A stretch of DNA of 64,000 bases from Pirellulaceae bacterium. GTDB lineage: Bacteria; Planctomycetota; Planctomycetia; Pirellulales; Pirellulaceae. The stretch spans positions 62,001 through 126,000 of the forward strand of contig JAKVCA010000024.1 of NCBI GenBank assembly GCA_022448315.1, in the 5' to 3' direction. Numbering within the stretch: the first letter of the stretch is position 1; each line of letters begins with the position of its first letter. Shown one piece after another: positions 8,981 to 17,881 of this stretch. The notes beneath the pieces are model-generated. The model searched no databases. It had not been told where the DNA came from and saw nothing but the letters and a program-made list of their open reading frames with translations. A program made the translations under genes and the position numbers.

Positions 8981-10312
8981 TTATTCCGACAACGTCTTGA
9001 TCTGAACATTACGAAATTCAACCGGATCGGAATGCCCGGCGAAACCAAAGTGTCCCTTGACGCGATCTTTCCCGGGATGAGGCGAATTCCCCATGTAGTC
9101 CGTGATCTTTGAAAGATCAGTCTCCAGAATCAAAAAGCCATTTAACTCGACCTTGATGGTACTACCATCGACGGTCACCTCCTGGAAATTCCATTCACCG
9201 GTCGGACGAAGGTAGCCTCGTTTGGCAGGAGCCATCCCGTAGGCCGATCCGTGATACTGACGCGCGTCCAATTTTTCGTACTTCGGGTGCTCAGAGTCGA
9301 GAACCTGAAGTTCGCACATCCCCGCATAAGCCGTATCACCTTGGCCCGGATACCGGATCGCCAACCCGTTGTTACCTCCTTCGGGCAATTTGAACTCGAG
9401 ACGGGCCTTGAAGTTGGCATACTCGGCCTCCGTATAAATGGTTCCACCCTTGTGAGGCTTGCAACGCAGAACGCCGTCATTGATTTCATAGTTGTCCGTT
9501 GGGCCTTCCCAACCCTTGAAGCTTTTCCCGTCAAAAGCCGTCTTGAACCCTTCATCGCCGTGGTCGCGCAGCCATGTGTTCGCTTCTTCGCTGCTGAGTT
9601 CTCGGACAAAAATATTCTTCCACCGAATTTCACCACCGTGCGTTTGCAACTGAATCGGCCCTACGCGCAACATGGGCTCGTCACGCTTCCAGAAATTCTC
9701 CATTCGTGCATTGTCAACAACCATTTTTCCGTTGAGCCAAACGGTCGTTCTTTCACCGACTTGCAGGATTCGGAAACGGTTCCACTGTTTGAACGCTTTG
9801 TCAGCAAGAACCATTGGGTCTTTGCCTGCAGCCCCGGCGCTGTTGTTCCAGAGTCCCCCCGATCCTTTGTCGGCACCAATATTCCACTTTCCACCTTCCT
9901 CGGTGTAGTCCCAGATTTGAACCTGCGGAGTCGCTTTCAAGTAGATGCCACTGTCCGCCTTGGGCACTGTCCAGTAGTCAACCCACAACTCATAGTTCTC
10001 GAACGAGTCCTCGGTCGTCAGATAAACCCCTTTCCCGTCATTGACCAACGCACCTTCCTGCACGGTCCAATGGGTCTCCATGTCCGCCTTATTTTTAAGG
10101 AAGAAGGCATCGCGGTCCTCATCGCTCATCGCCGCCAACTTATAGGGATCAAAGTGGCCCATGCCACGCCAACCCGAGAGATCTTTCCCGTTGAACAACG
10201 CGCGGTATCCGTTGGGCGGCTGATTGTCTTCCTGAGCCTGAAGTTGTGAGAGCCCGCTACAAACAACAACGAAGCACGTTAACCACCGCATAGAAGAGTT
10301 GAGATGGGTCAT
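8981..10312 (-). CDS. Secreted protein with two DUF1080 (3-keto-disaccharide hydrolase) domains
   Basis: ATG 10312 is chosen over the upstream ATG 10336 because GAGGAAAC sits 8-10 nt ahead of it. The 443-residue product has a signal peptide (SSMRWLTCFVVVCSGLSQLQAQ). Two LamG/concanavalin-like jelly rolls follow, each opening with the DUF1080 signature: GYRALFNGKDLSGWRG near 35 and GFKTAFDGKSFKGWEG near 260. Later strands are typical: YELWVDYWTVPKADSGIYLK, WNRFRILQVGERTTVWLNGK, FKARLEFKLPEGGNNGLAIR and GHFGFAGHSDPVEFRNVQIK. DUF1080 proteins act on or bind carbohydrates in Bacteroidetes and planctomycetes. A periplasmic glycan role is inferred. Confidence 0.88.
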   Translation of the reverse strand: MTHLNSSMRWLTCFVVVCSGLSQLQAQEDNQPPNGYRALFNGKDLSGWRGMGHFDPYKLAAMSDEDRDAFFLKNKADMETHWTVQEGALVNDGKGVYLTTEDSFENYELWVDYWTVPKADSGIYLKATPQVQIWDYTEEGGKWNIGADKGSGGLWNNSAGAAGKDPMVLADKAFKQWNRFRILQVGERTTVWLNGKMVVDNARMENFWKRDEPMLRVGPIQLQTHGGEIRWKNIFVRELSSEEANTWLRDHGDEGFKTAFDGKSFKGWEGPTDNYEINDGVLRCKPHKGGTIYTEAEYANFKARLEFKLPEGGNNGLAIRYPGQGDTAYAGMCELQVLDSEHPKYEKLDARQYHGSAYGMAPAKRGYLRPTGEWNFQEVTVDGSTIKVELNGFLILETDLSKITDYMGNSPHPGKDRVKGHFGFAGHSDPVEFRNVQIKTLSE

Positions 10313-10479
10313 AATGTTTCCTCGAGGACAAATCAAAAGGAAAGGGAGAGGTAGGTGTTGTTCGAACCATGGAGTCCATCGTTCGGAATATGAAGACTCT
10401 AATCAGTTTCCGCGACGTCTGCCACTTCCCTGACGCAGAAACATGATCGGCCACGTGCATGTCCACCGAAACGCCCGTT

Positions 10480-12867
10480 TTAATCGGCGGCGGAGATGGG
10501 TTGAAGAGTCGCAAAGGCCAGCCGAAACTTCTTCTGAGACCCATCAAAAAAATCGACGCTTGCTGTCCGCTTCAATCCCCGCCCACTCAACGCGACAATT
10601 TTCCCGGAACCGTATTCGGGATGACTCACCAGCATGCCGAACTGAAAAAGTTCAGGGTCGACCCGCCGACTCACGGATTCCCCAGCCATCTGGGCTGCCG
10701 TCAGTAGCTTATGGCCACCGCTTCCTGATTTCTTCTTTTTGGAGCCGCCTTTTCCGGATTTCGCTCCTTGGTCATCGTAAACCTCTTCCTCGGGGGAGGA
10801 ATCCGCAGAAAAGTCGGCGTCACCTTCCCATGGTGTTTCGAAGGTCATCTCAACATCGGTTTCCGGCATGAAGTCCGGCAAATCAAACCGGCTCCCCAAA
10901 CCCATGTCTCGGACATCCATTTGCTCGCGAGGTAACTCAAGCAGAAACGGACTGGCGCTGGTCGGAAAATCGCTCCCCCGCAACGTCCGATAGTGGGCCA
11001 GACTCAACTGAAGTTCCTCTTCAGCCCGGGTGATCCCCACGAACAGTAATCGTCGCTCTTCCTCAATCTGATCGGGATCATTTTTCGATCGGCTATGCGG
11101 AATCAGGTTATCTTCGCAGGCGACAATGTAGACGCAAGGAAATTCCAGCCCCTTCGCCGCATGAAGTGTCATCAACGTGATCTTGTCATTTTCAGTGTGC
11201 AGAGCATCCGTATCGGCGACCAGGCTCGCCTGCTCCAAAAAGCCTTCCAATCCACCCTCTTCACCCACTTCGTCATCATATTCTCGCGCTGCTGAAAGCA
11301 ATTCATCGATGTTGGCCAATCGCTGTTGATCTTCCTCCTTGTCGCTATTCGCCAAAAGATCGCGATAGGCCGTCTTCACCATCACCTGCCCCATCAGCTC
11401 CTCTACAGGCTGCGTCACCAGGGGTGAAAGTTCGTCATACAGTGAAACGAATTGGGCAACCATCTTGGCAGAACGCGGAGACAAACCCTCAATGGTTAAA
11501 GCTTCACGAGCGGCATCGATCATCGGCATCCGATACTGTCTTGCGTGACGCCTCAGGTGGCCAACTGTCGTCTTCCCGATCTTTCGAGCAGGAACATTGA
11601 TGATCCTCTCAAACGCTATATCGTCCTGCGGATTATTGAGAAGCAGAAGGTAGGCAAGAATGTCCTTCACTTCCCTTCGCTGATAAAACTCAAGCCCGTT
11701 AACAATCTGATAGGGCAGACCTCGCCTGCGAAGGGCCTGTTCGAGGGTTCTAGAAAGTGCGTTGACCCGATAGAAAATGGCAAAATCCCGGGCCTGGCGG
11801 CGGCCCTCCTGGACCGCGTCGAGAATCTGGTCAGCTATTCGGTCGGCCTCGTCTCGATGGTCACTGTAATGCACAAGTTTGACCGCCGTGCCCCCCTGAT
11901 TTTCCGTAAACAATTCCTTGTGTTTCCGATAGGCATTATTGCGGATCAACTGGTCCGCAACGCTCAGGATTGCGTGCGTGCTACGGTAGTTCTGTTCCAA
12001 CCGCACCACTTCGACATCCGGATAATCCTGTTCAAACTCCATAATATTATTAAGACTGGCGCCCCTCCAGCCATAGATGGACTGATCGGGATCTCCGGTA
12101 ACCGCCAGATTCGGATGATCGATCGAAAGCCCCCTAACAATCATGTACTGCACAAGATTCGTGTCCTGATATTCATCCACCAGAATATATTTGAATCTTT
12201 GATCAAGCGCCCGCCGCAAATCTTCGTGATCACGGATGAGGCGGGCCACATGATAGAGCAAGTCGTCGAAGTCTACTGCATTCGCCTCGAGGAGTCGGCG
12301 TTGGTAGGCCTCGTAGGTACGCTCAACCAGACTGCCGAGAGGATCACCGGGACGCGCGGTGTACTCCTCCGGAGAAATCAGTTGATTCTTGGCCCAACTG
12401 ATCTTGTTCGCAATTTCATCCGGGGTGTATTGAAACAACTCAACTTCGGCTTCCTCAATCGCCTGTTTCAACGCCTTTCGTTGATCGTCCCGATCATAGA
12501 TCGAAAAATTTTCCTTGAGGCCCACGAGGCTCGCGTATCGACGGAGCAAAGTGGCACAGAACTTATGAAACGTTCCTGCCCAAACTTTTTGTCCCGGAAC
12601 CAGCATGGCAAGCCGACGTTTCATCTCGTCCGCCGCTTTATTGGTGAACGTCAAAGCCACGATTTCCCAAGCCGGCACGCCTTGCCCAATCATGTGGGCG
12701 ATCCGATGCGTCATGACACGGGTCTTGCCACTTCCCGGCCCTGCGAGGACCAAAAGAGCACCCTCGACGTGGGAGGCTGCCGCTTTCTGCGGGCCATTTA
12801 ACCGATCCAACAAGGCATGCCCCATCGCATGGATGCTTCCGGAACTGCCGTCTTTTTTCTCAGTCAT
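10480..12867 (-). CDS. pcrA: UvrD/Rep/PcrA-family 3'-5' DNA helicase
   Basis: The 795-residue protein is a complete superfamily 1A helicase. Walker A GPGSGKT is at 43-49, motif Ia is VALTFTNKAADEM, motif II is VDEYQDTN with Asp231-Glu232, motif III is GDPDQSIYGWRGA, motif IV LEQNYRST, motif V TLMTLHAAKGLEFPCVYI and motif VI ERRLLFVGITRAEEEL. The C-terminal part has a Gly/Lys/Ser-rich linker and a PcrA-type RNA-polymerase-interacting Tudor-like end (HPEYGSGKIVALSGRG). It would unwind DNA in repair, replication restart and transcription-coupled events. It is transcribed away from the MoxR operon. uvrD is an equally fair name. Confidence 0.95.
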   Translation of the reverse strand: MTEKKDGSSGSIHAMGHALLDRLNGPQKAAASHVEGALLVLAGPGSGKTRVMTHRIAHMIGQGVPAWEIVALTFTNKAADEMKRRLAMLVPGQKVWAGTFHKFCATLLRRYASLVGLKENFSIYDRDDQRKALKQAIEEAEVELFQYTPDEIANKISWAKNQLISPEEYTARPGDPLGSLVERTYEAYQRRLLEANAVDFDDLLYHVARLIRDHEDLRRALDQRFKYILVDEYQDTNLVQYMIVRGLSIDHPNLAVTGDPDQSIYGWRGASLNNIMEFEQDYPDVEVVRLEQNYRSTHAILSVADQLIRNNAYRKHKELFTENQGGTAVKLVHYSDHRDEADRIADQILDAVQEGRRQARDFAIFYRVNALSRTLEQALRRRGLPYQIVNGLEFYQRREVKDILAYLLLLNNPQDDIAFERIINVPARKIGKTTVGHLRRHARQYRMPMIDAAREALTIEGLSPRSAKMVAQFVSLYDELSPLVTQPVEELMGQVMVKTAYRDLLANSDKEEDQQRLANIDELLSAAREYDDEVGEEGGLEGFLEQASLVADTDALHTENDKITLMTLHAAKGLEFPCVYIVACEDNLIPHSRSKNDPDQIEEERRLLFVGITRAEEELQLSLAHYRTLRGSDFPTSASPFLLELPREQMDVRDMGLGSRFDLPDFMPETDVEMTFETPWEGDADFSADSSPEEEVYDDQGAKSGKGGSKKKKSGSGGHKLLTAAQMAGESVSRRVDPELFQFGMLVSHPEYGSGKIVALSGRGLKRTASVDFFDGSQKKFRLAFATLQPISAAD

Positions 12868-12884
12868 CCGTTACTCTCGTTTTC

Positions 12885-12926
12885 GCGATGGCTTTCTCGC
12901 GTTGGCTTTCTAACGTTGGCTTTTCG
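12885..12926. repeat. Three imperfect 14-bp direct repeats
   Basis: GCGATGGCTTTCTC, GCGTTGGCTTTCTA and ACGTTGGCTTTTCG follow each other directly, starting 18 bp upstream of the pcrA start codon. Confidence 0.7.
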
Positions 12927-13017
12927 AAACGTTCCCCCGAAATTCCATTGCCCATCCGAAGTCACCAGCAACTCGGCATCCAACCTGTGAATGGCGGCGT
13001 CTGCGACAAGGCCCATA

Positions 13018-13037
13018 TAGTGTACAGGGTCACACTA
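13018..13037. promoter_or_regulatory. Inverted repeat TAGTGT-N8-ACACTA, possible operator
   Basis: Two perfect 6-bp arms (13018-13023 and 13032-13037) are separated by 8 bp in the pcrA/moxR intergenic region. The spacing is compatible with a dimeric regulator site, but no regulator is known to me. Confidence 0.3.
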
Positions 13038-13434
13038 AAACCTTCGAGATGCCGAAGGCGACCTCAGGCGGTTTCTTGGCATCCCTCGACCTCGTGTCGA
13101 AGTGCCGATTTTCAAACTACTTGTGACGGATTGTCGGCACCGTTAGGTTGTACCAAGGGCGAAGATAGTGAGGCGAGAAAGGGCGAGCCTCATCGGGATC
13201 AAAACGGGCGATCGGGATCAGTTGCAACGACCTCGTGCGTGGCTCTTTGGCTGACCCAGCCAGCAGCATCGTCGGGCCTTCGCCCACCCATACTCCCCTT
13301 CAATCCTCCCGACCGCAGCAAGACGCAAGGCTCCGAGACCTAAAACTCTTTGAGCCTGAAAGTGGTCAAAGAAAAATTACCGTCGGATCGGTCTGTGGGT
13401 CGATCTGAACGTCCACGATCAAAGGTGTAACGTT

Positions 13435-14508
13435 ATGGCTCCCGAAACCCAGGCCCAAGATCAGTCCATGAGTGACGACGACCGACAATCGATTGAGCGT
13501 CTTCGTCATGCTCACGACCAGCTCAGGAGCGAGCTTTCAAAGATCATTGTCGGACAGGATCAAGTGATCGAACACCTGTTGGTTGCGATCTTCGCGCAGG
13601 GACATTGTTTGCTGGAAGGCGTGCCCGGACTGGCAAAAACACTGATGGTCAGCAGTCTCGCCCGCACGCTCGACCTTGCCTTTAGTCGAATCCAGTTCAC
13701 GCCTGACCTGATGCCGTCCGACATCACGGGGACCGAGGTGATTCAGGAAGACAAAACGTCCGGAGATCGATCATTCCGCTTTCTTCAAGGCCCTATTTTC
13801 AAAAACATCGTGCTGGCCGACGAAATCAATCGGACACCGCCCAAAACCCAAGCTGCTCTGCTGGAATCGATGCAGGAAAAGCAGGTCACGATTGGTGGCA
13901 CACGACACCCGCTCCCATCGCCGTTTTTCGTATTGGCAACGCAAAACCCGATTGAGCAGGAGGGAACCTACACACTTCCCGAAGCTCAGCAGGACCGCTT
14001 CATGTTCAAAGTTTTTGTGGACTATCCGTCTTACGAGGAAGAGTATCGTATCGCGGAATCGACGACATCAGACGTCGCCCCCGAACTTTCACCCGTATTA
14101 TCGGGTGAGCAAATACTCCGTCTGCAGAAACTGGTTCGCCGGGTCCCAATCGCACCCCATGTTATCCATTACGCGTTAAGAATGGTTCGAGCGACTCGCG
14201 TTCAGGATGACGGAGTCCCCGATTACGTGAAGGATGCCGTGAGTTGGGGCGCTGGCCCGCGGGGAATGCAATACCTCCTTCTCGGTGGCAAAGCCCGCGC
14301 CATGCTCAATGGCCGATTCCATGTCACCATCGATGACATCCGTTCGGTAGCTCACCCTGTATTGCGGCATCGGGTCATCACGAACTTCAATGCCGAATCC
14401 ATGGGTATCACCAGCGACAAGGTGATCGACCAGTTGATCCAAAATGTTTCCGAACGAAATGAGGGAGACGAAGTGGCGCCGCAAATCGCCCACGCGCTTT
14501 CGAGTTGA
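13435..14508 (+). CDS. MoxR-family AAA+ ATPase
   Basis: A 357-residue AAA+ ATPase of the MoxR class, preceded by AAAGGTG. Walker A is GVPGLAKT at 62-69, Walker B is IVLADEINR with Asp129-Glu130, and sensor 1 lies in [30 protein letters not shown] and the C-terminal lid ([21 protein letters not shown]) complete the family pattern. MoxR ATPases act as chaperones for metal-cofactor or VWA-protein assembly, usually with DUF58 and VWA partners. Here it opens a gene train that has exactly those partners immediately downstream, so I read it as the motor of that system. Confidence 0.95.
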   Translation: MAPETQAQDQSMSDDDRQSIERLRHAHDQLRSELSKIIVGQDQVIEHLLVAIFAQGHCLLEGVPGLAKTLMVSSLARTLDLAFSRIQFTPDLMPSDITGTEVIQEDKTSGDRSFRFLQGPIFKNIVLADEINRTPPKTQAALLESMQEKQVTIGGTRHPLPSPFFVLATQNPIEQEGTYTLPEAQQDRFMFKVFVDYPSYEEEYRIAESTTSDVAPELSPVLSGEQILRLQKLVRRVPIAPHVIHYALRMVRATRVQDDGVPDYVKDAVSWGAGPRGMQYLLLGGKARAMLNGRFHVTIDDIRSVAHPVLRHRVITNFNAESMGITSDKVIDQLIQNVSERNEGDEVAPQIAHALSS

Positions 14509-14594
14509 GCGGCATCCGAACCTTTAAAGAGGCTCGGTACGCCCTCGGTCCCCAGTCTGACTGATTGCACCCTGTTACCACCCAGAGCCAGCCC

Positions 14595-15512
14595 ATGCCC
14601 GGCCCATCAGCGCCACGCCATCTTGACACCAAAACACTCGACCGTATCCAACGGATGGATGTGCGCGCGAGATTGGTGGTGGAAGGTTTTCTGACCGGGC
14701 AACACCAAAGTCCCTACAACGGATTTGCGGTTGAATTTGCGACGCATCGGGAATACGCCCCGGGTGATGACGTCCGGCACATCGACTGGAAGGTCTGGTC
14801 GAAAACCGATCGACTCTACATCAAGGAATACGAGGAAGAGACCAATCTCAAGTGCCATATTTTTCTCGACTCAAGCAAGTCGATGAAATACGGCGAGGTC
14901 CACGGATGGAGCAAATTTGATCATGCGGCAACTGCCGCGGCCAGCCTTGCCTATTTGCTCCAACAACAACAGGACATCGTGGGGCTTCACCTATTCAGCA
15001 ATCAGTGGGACGCGTCGATTCAACCCGCGGGCGGCCCCAACCACCTAAAGCGATTGCTTCACACGTTGGAAGCAGCGGTCCCAAACCAGCAAACCGAGGT
15101 CACTGACCTTTTCCCCGAGTTGGCGGGCCAAATGCGTCAACGAGGCCTCGTCGCCCTCTTTTCCGACCTGTTCCTACCAGAAAAAGACCTCCGTGAAACG
15201 CTCCAAAGATTTCGATATCGAGGTCACGAGGTGGTGGTCTTCCAGATCATGCACGAAGACGAACTCTCGTTTCCGTTTGAAGGAAACACCATGTTCAAGG
15301 GTATGGAAGAACAAGTCCAACTGTTCGCTGACCCACGATCTTTACGCAAATCGTATCTGGAATCCATCAACCGATTTTTGGACAGGACACGCCGCAACTG
15401 TGCTTCACTGGCCGTAGACCACGTCATGGTCAATACGGCCGAACCTCTGGACGCCGTCCTGTCTCGTTACCTCTCCTTTCGGCAGAGGGTCCGCCGACAA
15501 CAACGAAATTAG
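14595..15512 (+). CDS. DUF58 domain protein (MoxR partner)
   Basis: The first ATG is 14595 (305 residues); a TTG at 14565 is the only longer option. The product shows the DUF58 core: LVVEGFLTGQHQSPYNGFAVEF, REYAPGDDVRHIDWKVWSKT near 55-75 and KEYEEETNLKCHIFLDSSKSM, which begins a VWA-like half with a DxSxS MIDAS motif. No membrane segment is seen, so it is probably cytoplasmic or peripheral. It lies 86 bp after moxR and 29 bp before the BatA-like gene. In characterised Bat/Mox clusters, DUF58 proteins work with the MoxR ATPase and membrane VWA proteins; their mechanism is not settled. Confidence 0.92.
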   Translation: MPGPSAPRHLDTKTLDRIQRMDVRARLVVEGFLTGQHQSPYNGFAVEFATHREYAPGDDVRHIDWKVWSKTDRLYIKEYEEETNLKCHIFLDSSKSMKYGEVHGWSKFDHAATAAASLAYLLQQQQDIVGLHLFSNQWDASIQPAGGPNHLKRLLHTLEAAVPNQQTEVTDLFPELAGQMRQRGLVALFSDLFLPEKDLRETLQRFRYRGHEVVVFQIMHEDELSFPFEGNTMFKGMEEQVQLFADPRSLRKSYLESINRFLDRTRRNCASLAVDHVMVNTAEPLDAVLSRYLSFRQRVRRQQRN

Positions 15513-15541
15513 ACCGGTCACCCGTTTCCCGAAGAAAAGCC

Positions 15542-17845
15542 ATGGGATTTTTGAGCAACATTTTGATGCACCCTGAGATGCTGGCGTTGGGCGCGTTGGC
15601 GATTTCAGTGCCCATCATCATTCACTTGCTTAATCGACGTCGCTTCAAAGAGGTCGACTGGGCAGCCATGGAATTCCTCTTGGACGCGGAACAGAAAAAT
15701 AAAAAACGGGTACGCCTTGAACATTGGATTCTCCTGCTTCTGCGATGCCTCACCATGCTGTTGATTGGCACGCTTATCGCCCGCCCCTTCTTGCCCTCCA
15801 ACCTTTCAACCGCCCTTTTTGATACCCAGCAATACGAGAGAATTCTTCTCCTCGATGACTCACTAAGTACGCAGGCACGATCCGGCAATCGCAAGTCGTT
15901 CGATCTGGCAAAAGAACAGTTGGTGGAGATGATTCAGTCGTTGTCGGCCAACGACACAGACGATTCCGTCACGCTACTTCTGATGTCTCGTCCTGAGGAT
16001 CCGATCATCTCGGCCCGCCCAGTGAACTCGGAGACACTGCAGACATGGATCGACGAAATCAACGAACTCACACCGACGGACCTTTCCATTGACCTCCCCC
16101 AAAGCCTTCGCGAGATCGAAAGATACGTCGAAGTACCGCGTCAGGACGTCAACCGTGTGGTTTATGTGCTAAGCGACCTGATGGAAAACGAGTGGGGACC
16201 GGACCAAGACGACGCGGACTCGAAAACCGTCGCCCCACACGAGCAGTTGAATGAGATCGCTGAAAAGGTGGCGGGGGTGTTCCTCGTGGATATGGGTGTG
16301 GAACAATCCGAAAACCTGTCGATCGACTCGGTGAGCCCCCCCGAAATCTTCATTGCAGGTGTCGCCAACCGAATCGACATCACCGTTCGTAACCACGGCA
16401 ATCGTGAAGTCCAACAGGTCGGTCTCCAGATCACCGTTGGCGACGCACTCCCCATTGAGGAGACCATTGATTCCATTCCCGCGGGCAGCTCCGTAGAAAT
16501 CGGCATTCCGATCACCTTGGGTTCCGTTCCCTCGGTCGACACCAATTTATGGCAGGAGGAAAGAACCGTACCGGCAGATGTTTTTACATCGATCCCAATT
16601 CAAGCCAGGCTGGTGAATCTCGCACCGGAGGTCGACATCCTTTCCGAAGACAGCATTGCCAGTCATGCGGCCCGTGTTGCCCAGGGAATCCCGGTCCTGC
16701 TCGTCGACGGAGATCCCTCCTCAGACCGCGAACGGAGTGAAACGATTTTTCTCGAACGAGCGATTCAACCCCCAGGTGAGATTGCTTCGGGAAATCTGGT
16801 CGATGTCGTCGATTTTGTCGAGTTCGATCAGATTCCTCTGAGTCGCTATCGGGTAATTGGGCTCTGTAATGTCGATCAGGTTTCACCCCAACGTCTTGGT
16901 GAATTGAAGCAGTGGGTCCAGACAGGGGGCGGTCTCGCCATTTTTCCCGGTGGCAGAACCGACGCCCAAAAGTTCAATGAACAATTTTTCGCAGACGGCC
17001 AGGGCCTGAGTCCCCTCGGCTTGGAAGCCATCGCCGGAGACCCCCAACGCGAACGGTGGGCTCAGCTGGAAATTCCTGAGACTCCCCATCAGGTTCTCCG
17101 CATCTTTGACGGCCAAGACAACCCTTTTCTGCAGCGAGTCAAATTATTCAATTACTGGAAGACAAGCCTTCCAGATACCGGTTCCGTCAACGTCCTCGCC
17201 CGATTGAATGACGCAGAACACTCGGTCGCCATCGCCGAAAAGACGGTCGGAGATGGACATGTTCTCACGTTCGATATTCCCGCCGACAACGACTGGACGA
17301 ATTGGCCCGAGGAAGGGCTGTCATTTTTGATGGTCGCGCTCGACATGACGCGTTATCTCGCGGGCAATTTGGTCGGCCAAAGTGAAATCCAGGTGGGTCA
17401 ACCTATTCTCGAAACCATCGATTTAACCCTCTTTCAGCGGACCGCCACGCTTCGAGACCCTTCGGACGGCCGGACCCCCCTGCAGGTCAAACCATTAGAC
17501 GCTGACCTTGCATCTACCGAACAAGCCGTTTGGCAATTTGATACGGGCCGAACCGAATACGCAGGCTTCTATAACCTCACCCTGACGGGGACGGACGACC
17601 GACAAACGAACCGCCTTTTCGCAGCGAACACCCACCCATCAGAGAGTCGATTAAAGCGCATCGATGTCGAGGAAGCGACACAGACCATGTTTGGGGAAAC
17701 CATCGAAATCATCAAAATGAACCGCATGACCAGTCAAACGGTGCAGGGAAGCCAACGGGAATTTTGGCGGTGGCTTTTGTTTGTCCTTGCCCTCGTCTTG
17801 ATCGTTGAGCAAACCTTGGCCCGCTGGTTTCGAAGCCGACAGTAA
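15542..17845 (+). CDS. BatA-type N-terminal membrane domain plus VWA domain protein
   Basis: The 767-residue protein opens with the BatA signature: two membrane segments at about 10-30 and 62-82, with HLLNRRRFKEVDWAAMEFL between them. A VWA domain follows with an intact MIDAS start, D105-x-S107-x-S109 in ILLLDDSLST. The middle has an extracytoplasmic Ig/CARDB-like stretch (RIDITVRNHGNREVQQVGL) and a GATase1-like segment (RVIGLCNVDQVSPQRLGELKQWVQTGGGLAIF). A final membrane helix lies near 742-760 (WLLFVLALVLIVEQTLARWF). It is a natural metal-dependent adhesion partner for the upstream MoxR and DUF58 proteins. Confidence 0.9.
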   Translation: MGFLSNILMHPEMLALGALAISVPIIIHLLNRRRFKEVDWAAMEFLLDAEQKNKKRVRLEHWILLLLRCLTMLLIGTLIARPFLPSNLSTALFDTQQYERILLLDDSLSTQARSGNRKSFDLAKEQLVEMIQSLSANDTDDSVTLLLMSRPEDPIISARPVNSETLQTWIDEINELTPTDLSIDLPQSLREIERYVEVPRQDVNRVVYVLSDLMENEWGPDQDDADSKTVAPHEQLNEIAEKVAGVFLVDMGVEQSENLSIDSVSPPEIFIAGVANRIDITVRNHGNREVQQVGLQITVGDALPIEETIDSIPAGSSVEIGIPITLGSVPSVDTNLWQEERTVPADVFTSIPIQARLVNLAPEVDILSEDSIASHAARVAQGIPVLLVDGDPSSDRERSETIFLERAIQPPGEIASGNLVDVVDFVEFDQIPLSRYRVIGLCNVDQVSPQRLGELKQWVQTGGGLAIFPGGRTDAQKFNEQFFADGQGLSPLGLEAIAGDPQRERWAQLEIPETPHQVLRIFDGQDNPFLQRVKLFNYWKTSLPDTGSVNVLARLNDAEHSVAIAEKTVGDGHVLTFDIPADNDWTNWPEEGLSFLMVALDMTRYLAGNLVGQSEIQVGQPILETIDLTLFQRTATLRDPSDGRTPLQVKPLDADLASTEQAVWQFDTGRTEYAGFYNLTLTGTDDRQTNRLFAANTHPSESRLKRIDVEEATQTMFGETIEIIKMNRMTSQTVQGSQREFWRWLLFVLALVLIVEQTLARWFRSRQ

Positions 17846-17881
17846 ACGGCGGGACTTTTGGGTAATCGAAAAAGAAAATAC

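Larger units (their letters stand above)
12868..13434. other. Intergenic region between pcrA (minus) and moxR (plus)
   Basis: About 570 bp with no convincing gene. It contains three imperfect 14-bp direct repeats next to the pcrA start (12885-12926) and a perfect inverted repeat at 13018-13037. Both divergent promoters should lie here, but no -35/-10 pair was clear. Confidence 0.6.

Noticed and set aside
12888-13343. 151-codon frame between pcrA and moxR
   Set aside because: Composition is Pro/Ser/Arg-rich and shadow-like, with no motif or good start.
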